Assembly (NCBI GenBank): GCA_038501195.1
Contig: JBBPUQ010000003.1
Location: 3,316,501 to 3,380,500, forward strand
Direction: 5' to 3'
DNA: 64,000 nt
Origin: Nemania diffusa
Lineage: Eukaryota; Ascomycota; Sordariomycetes; Xylariales; Xylariaceae
Both the position numbers and the translations under genes were made by a program. Below the pieces are notes generated by a model. That model was not told the origin of the DNA and ran no database searches. It saw nothing but the letters and a program-made list of their open reading frames with translations. Shown here piece after piece: positions 1 to 11,777 of the stretch. Position 1 is the stretch's first letter. The number at the start of each line of letters is the position of its first letter.

Positions 1-3000
1 AACCAGACCTTGCTCCTCCAGGCAGAAACACAAGCGCAGCTGATGGAATGGCTCGAGGTCTTCGAGGTCGCCAAGAAACGGGCTTTCGAAGCCAGCGTGG
101 GCCGAGACACATCGCTGTTACCGGGTGGTGTTGACCCTGCCTTCTCCATCACGCCGCCATCTCTTCCCGAGTTTTCCGCCAAGACATTCGACGCACAAGT
201 CGACGAAGCCATGGGCGCAGAACGAGTCGGCACACTGCCTGTCCCAGGACCAGACGGTGGACTTGTGGCAAGACCGAGCTTTGATGTCAATGCCGTACCC
301 CCGAAACGCTCAGCTACCTCCCTAGCCCGCGAGGAGGGCGAGACTGGGCGTGAGCATGCTGCTAGGATCATGCAGAAGCTTGATCTTCATCGCAAGGCGA
401 CGTTTACGTCGAGTGCCGATAATATGGCCGTACCCTCACCAGGCCCGACTGGAGGCATAGCTAGTCTCATTTCCGCCAGCCACGGCTTATTACCAGGATA
501 TTCCGGACCTGCCTTCAACCAAGCTGCCACTATTAAGACGCAACTAGGGCCGGTAGTCATGGGCCCCGAGGTAAGACATGGGAGCCTGGCACCACTCACC
601 ATGGCGAAGCCCCCAGCCGCGACTGTGCTTAGTAGAACGGCCGTTGCCTACAGTGGCGATAGGGTGTTGACCGCAAACCCTACCCAGTTAATGCCGACCG
701 CAATCATGGCCAACTACTGGGGAAGCAATGCCTGGGGTCAAGAGTACTCGGCCAGAACCAGTCGTGCGGAGCTCCCCTCTGACGACCCTTTTGGGCCTAA
801 TTCACCTTCGATGAAGGTCACTGCTCTAGGAGACAGCGAGGGCTTGAAGAGCCCTTCAACATCCTCTCTACACAAAAAGGCCATCAGCATGGACGCCAAG
901 ATAGGCGCTCCGAAGATGTCGATTCCTTCTAAAGAAAAGCCCATCCAGGAAATATTTCCGGCAAATTATCCAACTGAACTCAAGACAAATTCAGCCCAAT
1001 TTCGTCTCCTATTTCCGAGTGTGCCTCTGGATGAGAAGCTCGTATTGGTTTTCCGAGCTGCATGGAGTAGTACTTCAGAGGCGGATAAAAGCATGCCCCA
1101 AATGGCTGGCAACGGGCGTATCTATGTCACTTCAGACAACATGTATTTCTATGGACATCAAATGGGTCTCGTTGTGGCGTATATGATTAACCTCGACACA
1201 ATCACAGAGGTGACGGCAGCACCTGGCAGAGCCTGCGATTTCATCTTCCTGCATTTAAGTCAAGATGCGGACGATACTGGTTATACACGGATCACCATAA
1301 AAACCTTTCTCGAAGATCTGGATCTTTTGCACGCACGTCTCAATCTTTTAATTGACGACTTACAGGCCGAAGAACCAATGGACGTCCCGGAGATCATCAA
1401 GGCCCTCATTCATATGGAAAAGGAAGAGGCCGACCAGAGGAGTCCAAGCGCGGAGAGCTGGGAAGAGGTTTCCGCTCATACTCCTATTGACGATGGAACC
1501 GCTGCTGGTAGATCAGTTAATACGAGGGTGAATGACTTTGCATATAAGTCCAGAAAAGGGAGCTCGCGCAAGCCGTTTCCCAAGTTGCAACTCCCAACGC
1601 ACCCCGTCATCTACGAACCCGAAGACACGCCCAACAAGGTGGCGGAGCGGAGTTTTGAAATTAGCGCAAAGGCATGTTTCCATGTGTTATTTGGAGACAA
1701 AAGTTTCATATTCCCCAAGCTATACTTCGAACGCAGAGCCCAGCAGATTGCTCAGGGCCCATGGCAATTAAATGAAACTGGGAACATGCAGCGTGTCTTC
1801 CGTTTTAAAGTTACCTATAACAACCGCCTCGGTCGTTTGCGCGAAGAGGATATTGCCGACCATCAAGTTGTCGAAATTTTCAGTGACCATGTCACGTATG
1901 TAGTTACACACGAGAAGACACCTTGGCACCTCCCGCACGCGCAAGGGTTCAAGCTTGTCACCAAGATTGTCATTACACATGTGGCCAAGTCGAAATGCAA
2001 ATTGGCCATCTTCACGAAAGTAGTGTGGTCGAAAGCGCCGGCGCTAATTAAACACCTGGTTGAGCGGCAGGCCCTGGATGATGCCAGCCAAGATGCTGAG
2101 GAGCTTGCTGAGGTGGCCACGGACCAGATACGCCGGTTGGGCCATCACAGCCGAACGAAGCGGGCGATCCAGGTGTACGGAAACGTTGGGTTACAGTCGC
2201 AAGTCGTAGTCTTTTCTCCGAACGGCACAGATGGCACAAGAAAGCCACTCATTAACCCGCGAACTTTGAGCTCGATGGTTTTCGAAACCGGGCGGTCGTT
2301 TGCCGAGAGTGTCGCATCTTCTCTCATGCTATGGACATTCGCCGCGTTGAGCAAGCTCTGGAAAGTAGTCTCGGCGCAACGTCTTCTGATCTTGCTGTTA
2401 GGGTTGAGCGTTCTGACAAACGTTACTTTCTCGTCACAGAGCAGTGCTACGTGGTGGAGCGAGCGGCGCGCAGCCAGCTTCATGAACCGCATTGGCGTTG
2501 GACCCAATGTCATGATGAGCAAGGCAATCTATCTAGCGGATCTAGATGAAGCGGCCAGGAGCACATCCGTCCAACACTCTTGGCCGCAAGACAGCTATTG
2601 GTAAGACATTCACATAACACACGATGGTTGAACTGGTATTAACGTGCAACTTAGCTATTCGACCTTCCAGTCTATTGCCAACGGCAGCAGCATCGATGCG
2701 CCCTACGAGGATGCTGGCTCATCGCTGTCGCCTTGGGGCGCAAGCCGCGCAACGGCGCGGCGGCTCCGGCGCACACGCCAGAAGCTCGGCTCGTACCGCC
2801 ATGACCTCGTGGTGGCGATGCGCCTAGTCAACAGCGTAGAGGCGGAGATGCTGCGATCGGAGTGGGAGAATTGGCTCATGGACGAGAATTCGAGATGCGA
2901 ACAAGTCGGTACAGCGCTTCAAGACTCGTTGTCAAAGACCAGTAGTTCGAAAACGGATCCAATCAAAGCGCAGTTCGCTCAGAAGGTGTTGGGTGGCGCA

Positions 3001-3138
3001 GACGACAGCGATACAGAGAAGCGAGCGGAGAGGACAGAAGGCCTGCGTCAATGGTATGACGAGTATTGCGGCAGTTGCAGGGTGGATCACGATGCGCTTA
3101 TACACGAACGCGAAACTGTGTCTATGGCTTCGATATGA
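1..3138 (+). CDS. Sip3/Lam1-like sterol-transfer protein (VASt domain), 5' partial
   Basis: The frame is open from base 1, so the 5' end lies outside the window. Exons are 1..2600 and 2655..3138; the 54-bp intron starts GTAAGA and ends TTAG, and the joined frame gives 1027 residues. The first ~28 residues look like the C-terminal helix of a PH domain (LMEWLEVFEVAKKR). A long disordered Ser/Pro-rich stretch follows, then a GRAM-like domain at about 321-440, a VASt (StAR-like) domain at about 550-716 and a hydrophobic membrane anchor at about 777-807. The second exon carries a conserved tail (SYRHDLVVAM, SEWENWL). BAR-PH-GRAM-VASt-TM is the order of the Lam1/Sip3 (Aspergillus SipA) family, which acts at ER-plasma-membrane contacts in sterol transport. 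The family call is firm; the sterol function is inferred from the family. Confidence 0.9.
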
Positions 3139-4074
3139 AAGTCCGGCCCTTCTTTAGGCCTTGAGCTTGCTTTAGTAGATATTAGTAGTGTAAGAGGAAT
3201 GAGTATATATACCCGTTAGTATCCTAGAGAGTAACCGACGCAAACCTATTGAATTATTCCTATCTTTATAGTTAGTCTGTTGTACTAGCCGCTCGTAATA
3301 ATATGCTTTCTTGTACGGAAGTGGTTAATCGGGGATACCTCGAGCGTAATAAAACGGCGTTCAGCTATACTATAGTAGCACCACCCTCATAGCAAGCGCA
3401 ATAGGCCTAGCCTACCTACCTTAGGTAGATACGACAGATTCAAGTACACATGCTCTAGAGCAGCTGCAGTAAGTAGGTACCTAGTAAGGTTCATTATTTC
3501 ATGTACGGCGCTACTTTTAACTCCTCATTTTTCTGGTTGGATAGGTTAAGTCGTATTATGGTAATAACCAGTCGTAGTCTCGCTGTGAGATGAACCATTC
3601 AATTGGGTCTCGTTGACGGTGACGTTGACGTTGTTGCGTATTCGTGGAACTAACAAGTGGACTTACGAGTGACGTCATTAGGGAATGCGATAGGTACGAT
3701 ATTCTGTATAACGCGCCGGCTCCTTTATATTGTAACTAATAGACACCCAAAGGACAGCAAGACTTCCAATTTGACTAAATATTCGACTCCCTATCTAGAT
3801 ACACGTAACAACTATCCTAACACTAATTGTCCTTGGGACCTAGAATAGTGCCGAGCAAGCAATCAAACTAGCATTTCTGTCTTCCTTAACGCCGATTTTA
3901 GGCAACTAGATAGATAGTACATGATACTTACCTGAACTCCGCAACACATCCATATCTATCAATTCTCACAAGACAATAAAACGTCTCCGAGCGCCCGCTT
4001 ACCTCAATAATAACCGATACTCGCATACGTAAATTGCTTGAAAACGCATTTGCTTACACAAGAAAATTAGCGAG
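3139..4074. other. Intergenic, no gene seen
   Basis: This AT-rich spacer lies between two plus-strand genes. It contains TACCTACC/TAGGTAG motifs near 3411-3431 and 3470-3485. The only longer open frame (3657-3848) has no recognisable domain and runs through low-complexity AT-rich sequence. The 3' part is presumably the promoter and leader of the gene starting at 4075. Confidence 0.5.
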
Positions 4075-6140
4075 ATGCCAAGCGCTCACGAGACGTTCAA
4101 GGCGCTAGGCCCTGTCGACTGGGAAACCCTCCACCAGGAAGACCTAATGACCCTCATGACAGATATCTTCCGGAGTGCCCATTGTCTTATTGATTCGATA
4201 CCTGCCCCTTCTGAGGACGAACCGCGGAACCCTTCCGAGGAGGCTAAAGAGCTGAGGAAGGAATGGAAAGAAGTCAAGATCAATGCCCGCGAGAACCCGC
4301 TCGGTTTGAATGTCTACAAGCAAGCGGCTAAAGACGGGAAAGGGGGGTGGTTTGCGAGGCGTAGCGTCCATGACGGCCTCAGCTTTCAGAAATGGAAAAC
4401 GGGCATGGAGAGGGAGTTTTCTGAGAGCCTCAAGGTCCAAGGACAACCCGGTGACGGCAAGATCAGGGGCTTGGGCGCCGATAAATGTGTCGCAAACCAA
4501 ACTGTTGATGGTTGCGGGAAGATTCAGGGTAAGCTACACCATACCACACCGTGCCATGTACCTGTCATCTTCCCAGCTCGGCTTATATGAGATGAGCAAA
4601 TCAAAATGACTAAATAAGTGTTATAGTCTACCAGCTTTCGGCACAATTTCCAGGGCCGACTACGCCCCGCGACTTCGTCACCTTATGTCTAAGCTCTGAT
4701 AATACAACAACGCCAGCTTCAAATGGGACTTGCGAGCGGAGATCCTTCATGCTTGTATCAAAGCCGTGCGTCCACCCGGAATGTCCTGTGCGCCAAGGTT
4801 TCATTCGGGGCTACTACGAGTCTGTCGAGTTTATTCGCGAGATCAAGATAGACAAGACATTACCGAGCACGCGGTTATCAGAGGACGTGACAAGCGAAGA
4901 CCCATCAGCAGCAGCGGCAGAGGGCTCCGATAATGTCGGTGAAGAATCAGTTGTGTCTACTACTCTAAAAAATGGAAAAGAGGACGGGCTAGACAGCGCC
5001 GAGCATGAAGACCAGGACGGGGATTCCATAATCGAGTGGATGATGATCACTCGCAGCGATCCTGGTGGCAGTGTGCCTCGTTTCATAATCGAGAAAAAGA
5101 CACCAGAGGGTATAGCGAATGACGCCACCAAATTTCTCAAATGGATATCTTCCGTAAAATTTGAGCAACTCATCAGCAGCAGCTCCGAATTTACTCCAGT
5201 TGAAACTGATGCAACGCCGGGTGTAGCCCCCACATCTAAGACACCGCACGCATCGTCCGACTCTATTTCAAAGCCAGCGAAGAATCTTCACGTAACATCA
5301 GGTTCCGAGATAGCTGAACCAAATAGTCCAGAATCACCGGGACCAGGAGGGGTTTACGGAATGATATCCGGTGCGCTGAGTATGGTAGCCTCGGCAGCAG
5401 CTTCGCGGTTGCTTGGGACTACCGAGGAGAGCGAGAGTTCGCCTGACATTTCCGAACCTGATATATCCGATTGTTCTTCGTCCATTCATAGTTTCCACAG
5501 CTTCGATGCCACCGAAGCCGGCGCGCCAGCCATCATAACAGCAGACGGCAAAGAGCCGCCGCCAGCACTCCCAGACAGCGCCAAGAGCAGCAGCGAATTC
5601 CCACCCTCCGCCGAATCCGCCTCGACCCGCTCCTCCCGCCACGACAAAGAGCTAAAGAAGCTCGAGGATCAGCGGCAGAAAGCGCAAGAAAAGATCCGCC
5701 GCGCCGAGGCGCGCGCGCTCGCCAAGAAGCACGACGACGCGCAGCGCGACGAGCTCGCGCAGCAGAAGCTGCGCGCCAAGCACGAGCGCGAGCTCGCGAA
5801 GCAGGAAGAGAGGTACCAGCGCGAGCGCGCCAAGCTCGAGGCCAAGCGGGCCAACGAGGAGCGCAAGGCCGAGGAACGGCGGCGCAAGGCTGCCGAGCGC
5901 GAGCAGCGCGCCGACCTCGCGCTCGAGCTTGACCTCACGCGCGCGCAGAGGGACGTCGCGCGGGAGCAGGTTGCCATCCTCGCTGCGCAGGTCGGGGAGC
6001 TCCAGGCGCTGAACACGAGGCTTGTCGCGAGGCTTGGGCGCGAGGGGGTTAAGCTTGACGATGATTCGGCGGCGTCGAGTTTGGGGAGTGGTAGTAGTGT
6101 GGCGCCGGCGAAGGGAGGCGGGGAGGGAGGAGGAGATTAA
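4075..6140 (+). CDS. DUF3074 (START-like) protein with C-terminal coiled coil
   Basis: Exons are 4075..4528 and 4627..6140. The 98-bp intron starts GTAAGC and ends ATAG, and splicing yields 655 residues. It joins the DUF3074 hallmark block across the junction: a WFARRSVHDG segment in exon 1, then QLSAQFPGPTTPRDFVTL straight after the splice. DUF3074 occupies roughly residues 85-285 and is a fungal START/SRPBCC-like, probably lipid-binding fold whose role is unknown. A low-complexity acidic/Ser-rich middle follows. Residues ~489-626 form a long highly charged Arg/Glu/Lys/Ala coiled coil. The coding sequence becomes very GC-rich from about 5550 to the stop. I chose the first ATG because it begins a conserved-looking N-terminus. 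Family confidence is high; function is unknown. Confidence 0.88.
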
Positions 6141-7875
6141 GAGGGAGGTGAGGTGATGACGTTAAGGGGTAGGCTTAAAAAGCCCGAACAAGCAAGTGAT
6201 TTGCACATTAGTCATAAGATGGATCATAGGTGCAATGCCGATAGGTTTTACGCATAGGGGGTAGAATATTAAATGCATAGTTTAGCAATAGGTACTCGCG
6301 CAAACTACGCGCAGGGGCATAATGTGAGGTACAAAAATAGGAGGCAGTGCAAAGTTTATTCATCTTGTCTACGATTAAATTAGACCTCGTTGCTATAGAT
6401 GATATAGACTATGAAAAACACGAAATATCTGTTAGTATATGCCTCTAATCAAGGAATCTTAATTCTCCTACAACTTATCTAATCTACTGCGTTCATCTAT
6501 TCAAGCCCGTTAGCATCTAGCACAACGTTCTGCTCATATTGCAATACCATAATCATACTGTAGCTTGCGATTATTTCTTTTGACTATTAGAAGGGGGGCT
6601 CTCAGTTCTGGACTTCTCTCTTGCTCTATAGTTTGTAATAATCAGGTAGAGATAGCATAAAACATACATTTAGGGGCAGCTATATTAGTACTGCTACTCA
6701 GGATTGCTATCTTATTTTAAAAGGTAGGTTTCACATAGAACCAACAGGGAACGCTTCGCTTTCGCTTCTATCGGGTGGGGGAGCAAGATTGTCGACAATT
6801 GTGTCTTTTGCTTACGCAGTATAATTAATAGCTGTGAGATCAGATAGCGACGCGCGTCCCGAGCGGTAACAGGCGATGCCACATCCATATAGTCTCTCGC
6901 CGCTGCATGTGTGCTCGTGGCGGTTCGTCGGTATACGTGTTACTAGACAGCATTCTTCAGAAAGCAGGCGGTGACCTTGTCGGTGTGCAAGCTAGGCGTT
7001 CACTAGGAACACACGTGTATCTGCAGAAAATGGTACAGTGCTATACATGCATAAGTACTACTACTATATGCATAGATTACTTTGGAAGCAGGAGACTATT
7101 GATGTCGTGAGACGCCACTCCACTGCATTATCAGTGCTCTGCCTGCCGACTTTTGGTCCTTCGTATATATAATATGTGCAGCGCGATGATCATTTCCAGA
7201 TTAATTATTGCGGCTGGAAATTTACTCCAATATGTAAATACCAACATTATTACCGTGCAGGTTGTGTCTCAAGATCGTCTTACGTACATGATTAGGTGCT
7301 GGCACCCCGCTCATATTGCTAATATCATCTGCATAGAAACAGATTCCTGCCAACTACCTGTATACGGTAAGTAGTATCGATATCTCATGTAAGTTTATTC
7401 ATGCATACAAGTGAGCAGTGCGGAGACGAGGGACAGGATCTTTAGGAACCCCAGCCTAAGTACTGTTGACCTAGCACCGCCGACACTTATTTGCGATCAA
7501 TACACTTGATTTTAAAGATAACCTATAGTGCTATTATGTACACTCATCTCGCAAGCAAACGATAATTGCCTATCTTACACAATCTACTGTAATAACCACC
7601 GGTATCAAACTTATCATAGGTATTACCCTTGTTAGATTCTATCCTCGTTTGGGGGTCAATGGAGTGAGATGGGTAATAGAGCGATCTAGGCACAACCCCT
7701 TTTACTGTGTATTTTCAGATGTGCGAAATTGACCAAATAAAACTCGATAAACTCCATTTATTTCCTGAAGTAAGGTGTTCAACTCAAGTGTTTAATTTAT
7801 GTGTCGCCTATAATTCACAGCTTCTGTATTCTATATAAAACCCCTATTATCACGGTCTTTTCGTCTTGATGATTA
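6141..7875. other. AT-rich gene-poor DNA
   Basis: There is no supported gene. Short open frames at 6907-7110 and 7153-7374 have no start context, domain or intron support. The composition is AT-rich with many in-frame stops, as in DNA decayed by repeat-induced point mutation, though I could not compute RIP indices. Confidence 0.5.
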
Positions 7876-8528
7876 TCATTTGAGGTGATCGAATGTTCGG
7901 TCATCTTCGACCCAAGATCCCGGGATATTAGGTGGCGGATTGTCGACCATATCCCAAAACTCACCGGCAAAAAGGTCCGTCGGCTCACTGAGATATATAA
8001 TCCAGTTCTCTGGGTCCGGTCCATACGCAAAGTCATCGAGTCGTATGGCTTCTAATCGGTGCTATATTTATGCTTGACGTAGTTCGAGGCTGGAGACCAA
8101 ATTTTCTGTCAATATACGTCGACAAATTTTGAATAATTATATCAGGCTGTTCTCGCATCAGAATAACTAAAATTTGTGAGCTCCATCATAGTTAATATTG
8201 GAGGCTACTGACGTGAGTTAGGTTTGTTGCACTAGACTAAGCATGCTAACAGCATTTTCTAGCCGATTCTCAAGCTTTCTGAGAGGATTTTTTTTGAGTA
8301 AGATTCTGAAGCGAACGGTCTTGTTCCTCGGTTTATGGCAAGGTAAGGAGTGATCTCTAGTACAGGCAGATTTAGGCAGTCGAGCTTTTGTGTTAGGTCG
8401 ATGATATCGCTTGGTACTTCTTTGACCATATCCCACAATAGTTTGAGGTCTAAGGTGGCCTGCCCAACTTGAAGTGTAAGCTCCCTAATAGCTAGGGCGC
8501 CCGAAACAAAACATATCGCCTCGGCCAT
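7876..8528 (-). pseudogene. Relic of a fungal STAND-type (NACHT/ankyrin-family) N-terminal-domain gene
   Basis: Reading from 8528 downwards, the start MAEAICFVSGALAI and the following LTLQVGQATLDLKLLWD segment match the helical N-terminal domain found at the start of many fungal STAND/NACHT and ankyrin proteins. After about 60 residues the frame breaks. It resumes in another frame with LRKLENRLENAVSMLSLVQQ, meets a stop, then shows SNINYDGAHKF before another stop. The family-like tail (GEFWDMVDNPPPNIPGSWVE) is intact at 7876..8061 and ends in a stop at 7876-7878. At least two frameshifts and several stops break the gene, so it is a pseudogene in AT-rich DNA. The family call rests on the N-terminal pattern; the tail assignment is an inference from memory of related hypothetical proteins. 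Confidence 0.7.
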
Positions 8529-11324
8529 AGTAGATTGGTTAGTTAATATTCCTAGCTTTAGGCGATTATTACACTTGAGATAAGAAGAGATATGTGAAGT
8601 AAGGTCACCTTTGTAGAAAGTATAGTAGTAGCTTATATAGGGTACTTAGAGTTAAACAGAGTGAGTAATGATTTATATATTTGTATTGAAGGGAGAGAAT
8701 TTAGTCACAGAGTAAGTAGGAGGCTTAGTTGCAAATAAGAAGATTATAAAGCCAGGCGATTATAGCGGATAAGAATTGCTTTAGGCATAGAACCACTAAG
8801 AACTTCAAATCCTACACTTTACTTGCTTGTTGACTTTTGTGCAATATAGTTGAATGGAGTTAACTTGACTACTAATATTAAAAGAACAAAACTGTATACA
8901 TGTCTGGGCCTTCCAGTAATATTGGGTGAAAGAAGCTGTACGCAGACGTTCGACTACATTCTACTGCCACTTATTTAAGGTATACATATAGTGCGTGGGC
9001 TTTTAATTAGATGACACAAACTGCGGACTACTACAGATTCAGCCCTGCTTGTACATTATAGCCAAAACCGCAAATATAATTAGTAATATAAGGTCCGGAG
9101 ATATTACCACATCACACAAAAGGGGTAAATAAGGGGAACCGGGTTTAAAATGTTATGAATGTTTAAAAATAATATATGCTAGCCTCTTCAATATACGATG
9201 ATTATTTAGTTATGCAGTTCCCTCTCAGTTTCCGTGTAGACAACTTAGGATATAGAAACTTGAGTATAAGGGTGCCTTCAGAAATCAATACCAAAGTCAT
9301 GGTAAGTGTGCATACTCACATAATAGAAGGCTTACATGTGTAGCCTAGATAGAGTCAGACTATCAGGTTGTAGCATAGGGCCACTTTCTTATAGTCTTTC
9401 TATAGCCAACCCTCCTTTTCGCGAAGATCTTTCTCTGACATTTATTGGGTTTAAGTAATATGAGCTCTGTCTCATAAAATGGAAGGAGCGGCACATTTAT
9501 ATGCAGTGGGGGATTTTAATGTTGAATATACTCACTTCTTAGAGTAGCTTATCGAATAGGCTAATTATAACTTTAAAGTTAGATATGCCATGAAACTAAC
9601 CATCATACACTAAATAAACCTCGATGATATTATCAGCATATTATATAGCAGGCGTAACTTCGCGATTTCTTGATAAAAGACATTAAATATATAGCCCCTC
9701 TTATGTCATAGCACTCCGATCCTGTATGTCTCGCTGGTGTAGGTTTTATCTGATGAGCAACGATGTCCTAATTACGCTAAACGTAGAATTAGTCTATTAC
9801 ATTGTTACAACTGGGTGATGTGCTGTTCTCTCGTCCTAGCCTAGGAAATTTATGTTCATCAAGATAGGTTAATGTTATTAGAGAAATGGGTTAAATATTA
9901 GGGATTAAGTTAATATTTCTAGTCGCTGTGCAGTATTGACCCTAGGTACCCGTCTAGGGCCAATCGTTACGCAATGCAAACCTAACATTAGCACTGCGTG
10001 ACTTATAGACTATAGTAGCTTGTATCGAGTTCAAGGGCTACTCTAATATAAGTTGCATAAGAAGATAGATACTATCTACAACCATCTTGAGATAAATTAT
10101 CTCGCGCTGTGGACTTAAGGGCTACCTTCTACCTATCGCTGCATATCATAGGAACGAACAGTCCTGAATGTGTACTAATAGAAAGGTCAAATAATATGCA
10201 GTATCTGCAGTAAACGAAACCTCATACAAGATAGAATGAACAGTCAAAAAAAGTTGCGTTACACTAACAGAATACTGGCCTAATAGAGGACGGCATAGAT
10301 AGGGTAGAGATATCATTGGGTCTCTGGATCATCGATAACACATGTTTCATTTTCCCAATGCTTGTAGTACTAGTCTGGGGGTAATACAATCACAAAACCC
10401 TGCGGTCGTTAAAATTCGGGAATTTACTTTCAGTGTTACCAATACACAGTAACGTCCGTAGTGACGTAGGCTGCTCTAGGATCAAGTCGGGGAGGTGGCT
10501 CGGGCCGTTAAGCGCTCACAACGTGGAGTCTAGGTCGTAAATCGAACTCATAACTCCCGTCACGAGAAACTTGGGAGTACCTCGCTTCATGTTACATCAC
10601 AGGCAGTGGGTATCACCAAAATCACACTTCCCTATTCTGCTTTAGTGAATTTAGCACATGATTCGTACGACTTCCTGATGTGTAAGATAAGACCGCCTGA
10701 GATCCAAGGAAGACGTAAATCTTGACGCCTGGCTGCATAATGCACCGGATCTCGGGCCGCGAATTGTAACTATTATTCTCAATAGAAGCTCTTGTCACAT
10801 GCCCTTTTGCTATTTAACAGTACCGCCTTTCTATCGAACTCGTATAAGCCAAGACGAGTAAGGCTAGACTAATCCGAATAAATAGAGTTGGACTCTCAAA
10901 TAACTCAGCTACATTGTGTGATCTAATTGTTGAGGAAGAAAAAGTTATTGCTGTAAAAGGCCGATTCGAGGAAAGTGTTTCAGAGACGGCGCGCCCGAAA
11001 AGAATGAGAGTGACACCTACATCCCTAGCTTAGAGGTCTGAATCTGGTATGTGTGTCAACGCGGGCTCCCATCGGGAGGGTGCCTCGGGAAACACATCTT
11101 CGATGACCTAGATCGATACAGCCTATTCTAAGTCCGGCCATCTATAGACGTATCTCACAACTTCAGATAAGACGATGAGGCCTGCATTACTTGCTCTTTG
11201 AGCTCCCTAGCAGCACTGTTTGGTTCTGTGTTTTATGTGACTACATGTGGCATTAGAACTACACAGAAAACTTTGCTCCAAGTCCAGTATCCAATTGCCA
11301 ACACCCATCCAATACCTCAGAAGC
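8529..11324. other. AT-rich gene-poor DNA
   Basis: I see no coding sequence, RNA gene or clear transposon here. Stops are dense in all frames. A single ATCWGATAA-type match (9746..9754) sits here with no gene nearby and is probably chance. The composition again suggests old repeats decayed by C-to-T mutation. Confidence 0.5.
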
Positions 11325-11777
11325 ATGCGGCTTAATACTTTCACAACTCGAATATTCATACTCGGTGCGATCCCAAGCGCACACTCTTTGCCACTACATC
11401 GATGGACTACCTTATCCCGCCGCTTAGAGGTTAGTACTTGCGAGTTCTACGGATACATAGACGACAAAGGTGTTTACAACGAGTACACAATATCGATGGC
11501 GGGCTGGGGCAACCAGGGGTCCTCAGGGACTTGCGCGATTAGGGTCCCAAGCTACATCAAAACACAATGCAATACAGGCCTCGACAACTTTTCCTGCTCA
11601 CAGGTCTACGAGAACCTGCACGACACCCAGATCAGCTTCCGCATAAACAAGGCAGCCGTCACCCAGCCAGACTGCGTTACCGAGGCCCTACGACTAGCAA
11701 GCATGACTATTGACGACGAGCAGACTATTGAATGTATTTGTCTTGCTGAATGCTGGCCGACACAGACCACGCCTTAG
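11325..11777 (+). CDS. Small cysteine-rich secreted protein candidate (effector-like)
   Basis: The open frame begins upstream at 11247, but the ATG at 11325 starts a typical signal peptide: MRLN, then a hydrophobic run (IFILGAIPSAHS). From this start the protein has 150 residues. The mature part has eight cysteines, an even number: single cysteines spaced along about 100 residues and a closing C-x-C-xxx-C cluster near the C-terminus. An Arg-Arg pair (SRRLEV) before the first cysteine could be a Kex2-type processing site. No intron is needed. It stands alone in about 15 kb of AT-rich DNA, the usual setting for fungal effector or lineage-specific secreted proteins. I recognise no family, and secretion is inferred from the N-terminus only. 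It could also be a chance frame, but the even cysteine count and signal peptide argue against that. Confidence 0.6.
   Translation: MRLNTFTTRIFILGAIPSAHSLPLHRWTTLSRRLEVSTCEFYGYIDDKGVYNEYTISMAGWGNQGSSGTCAIRVPSYIKTQCNTGLDNFSCSQVYENLHDTQISFRINKAAVTQPDCVTEALRLASMTIDDEQTIECICLAECWPTQTTP

Noticed and set aside
9746..9754. Ninth exact SreA-type match (TTATCTGAT)
   Set aside because: It lies in gene-free AT-rich DNA with no start codon nearby, and about one match is expected by chance in the window.
10490..10570. tRNA-like stretch with GTTCGATTT on the minus strand
   Set aside because: No paired T-arm or anticodon arm could be drawn.
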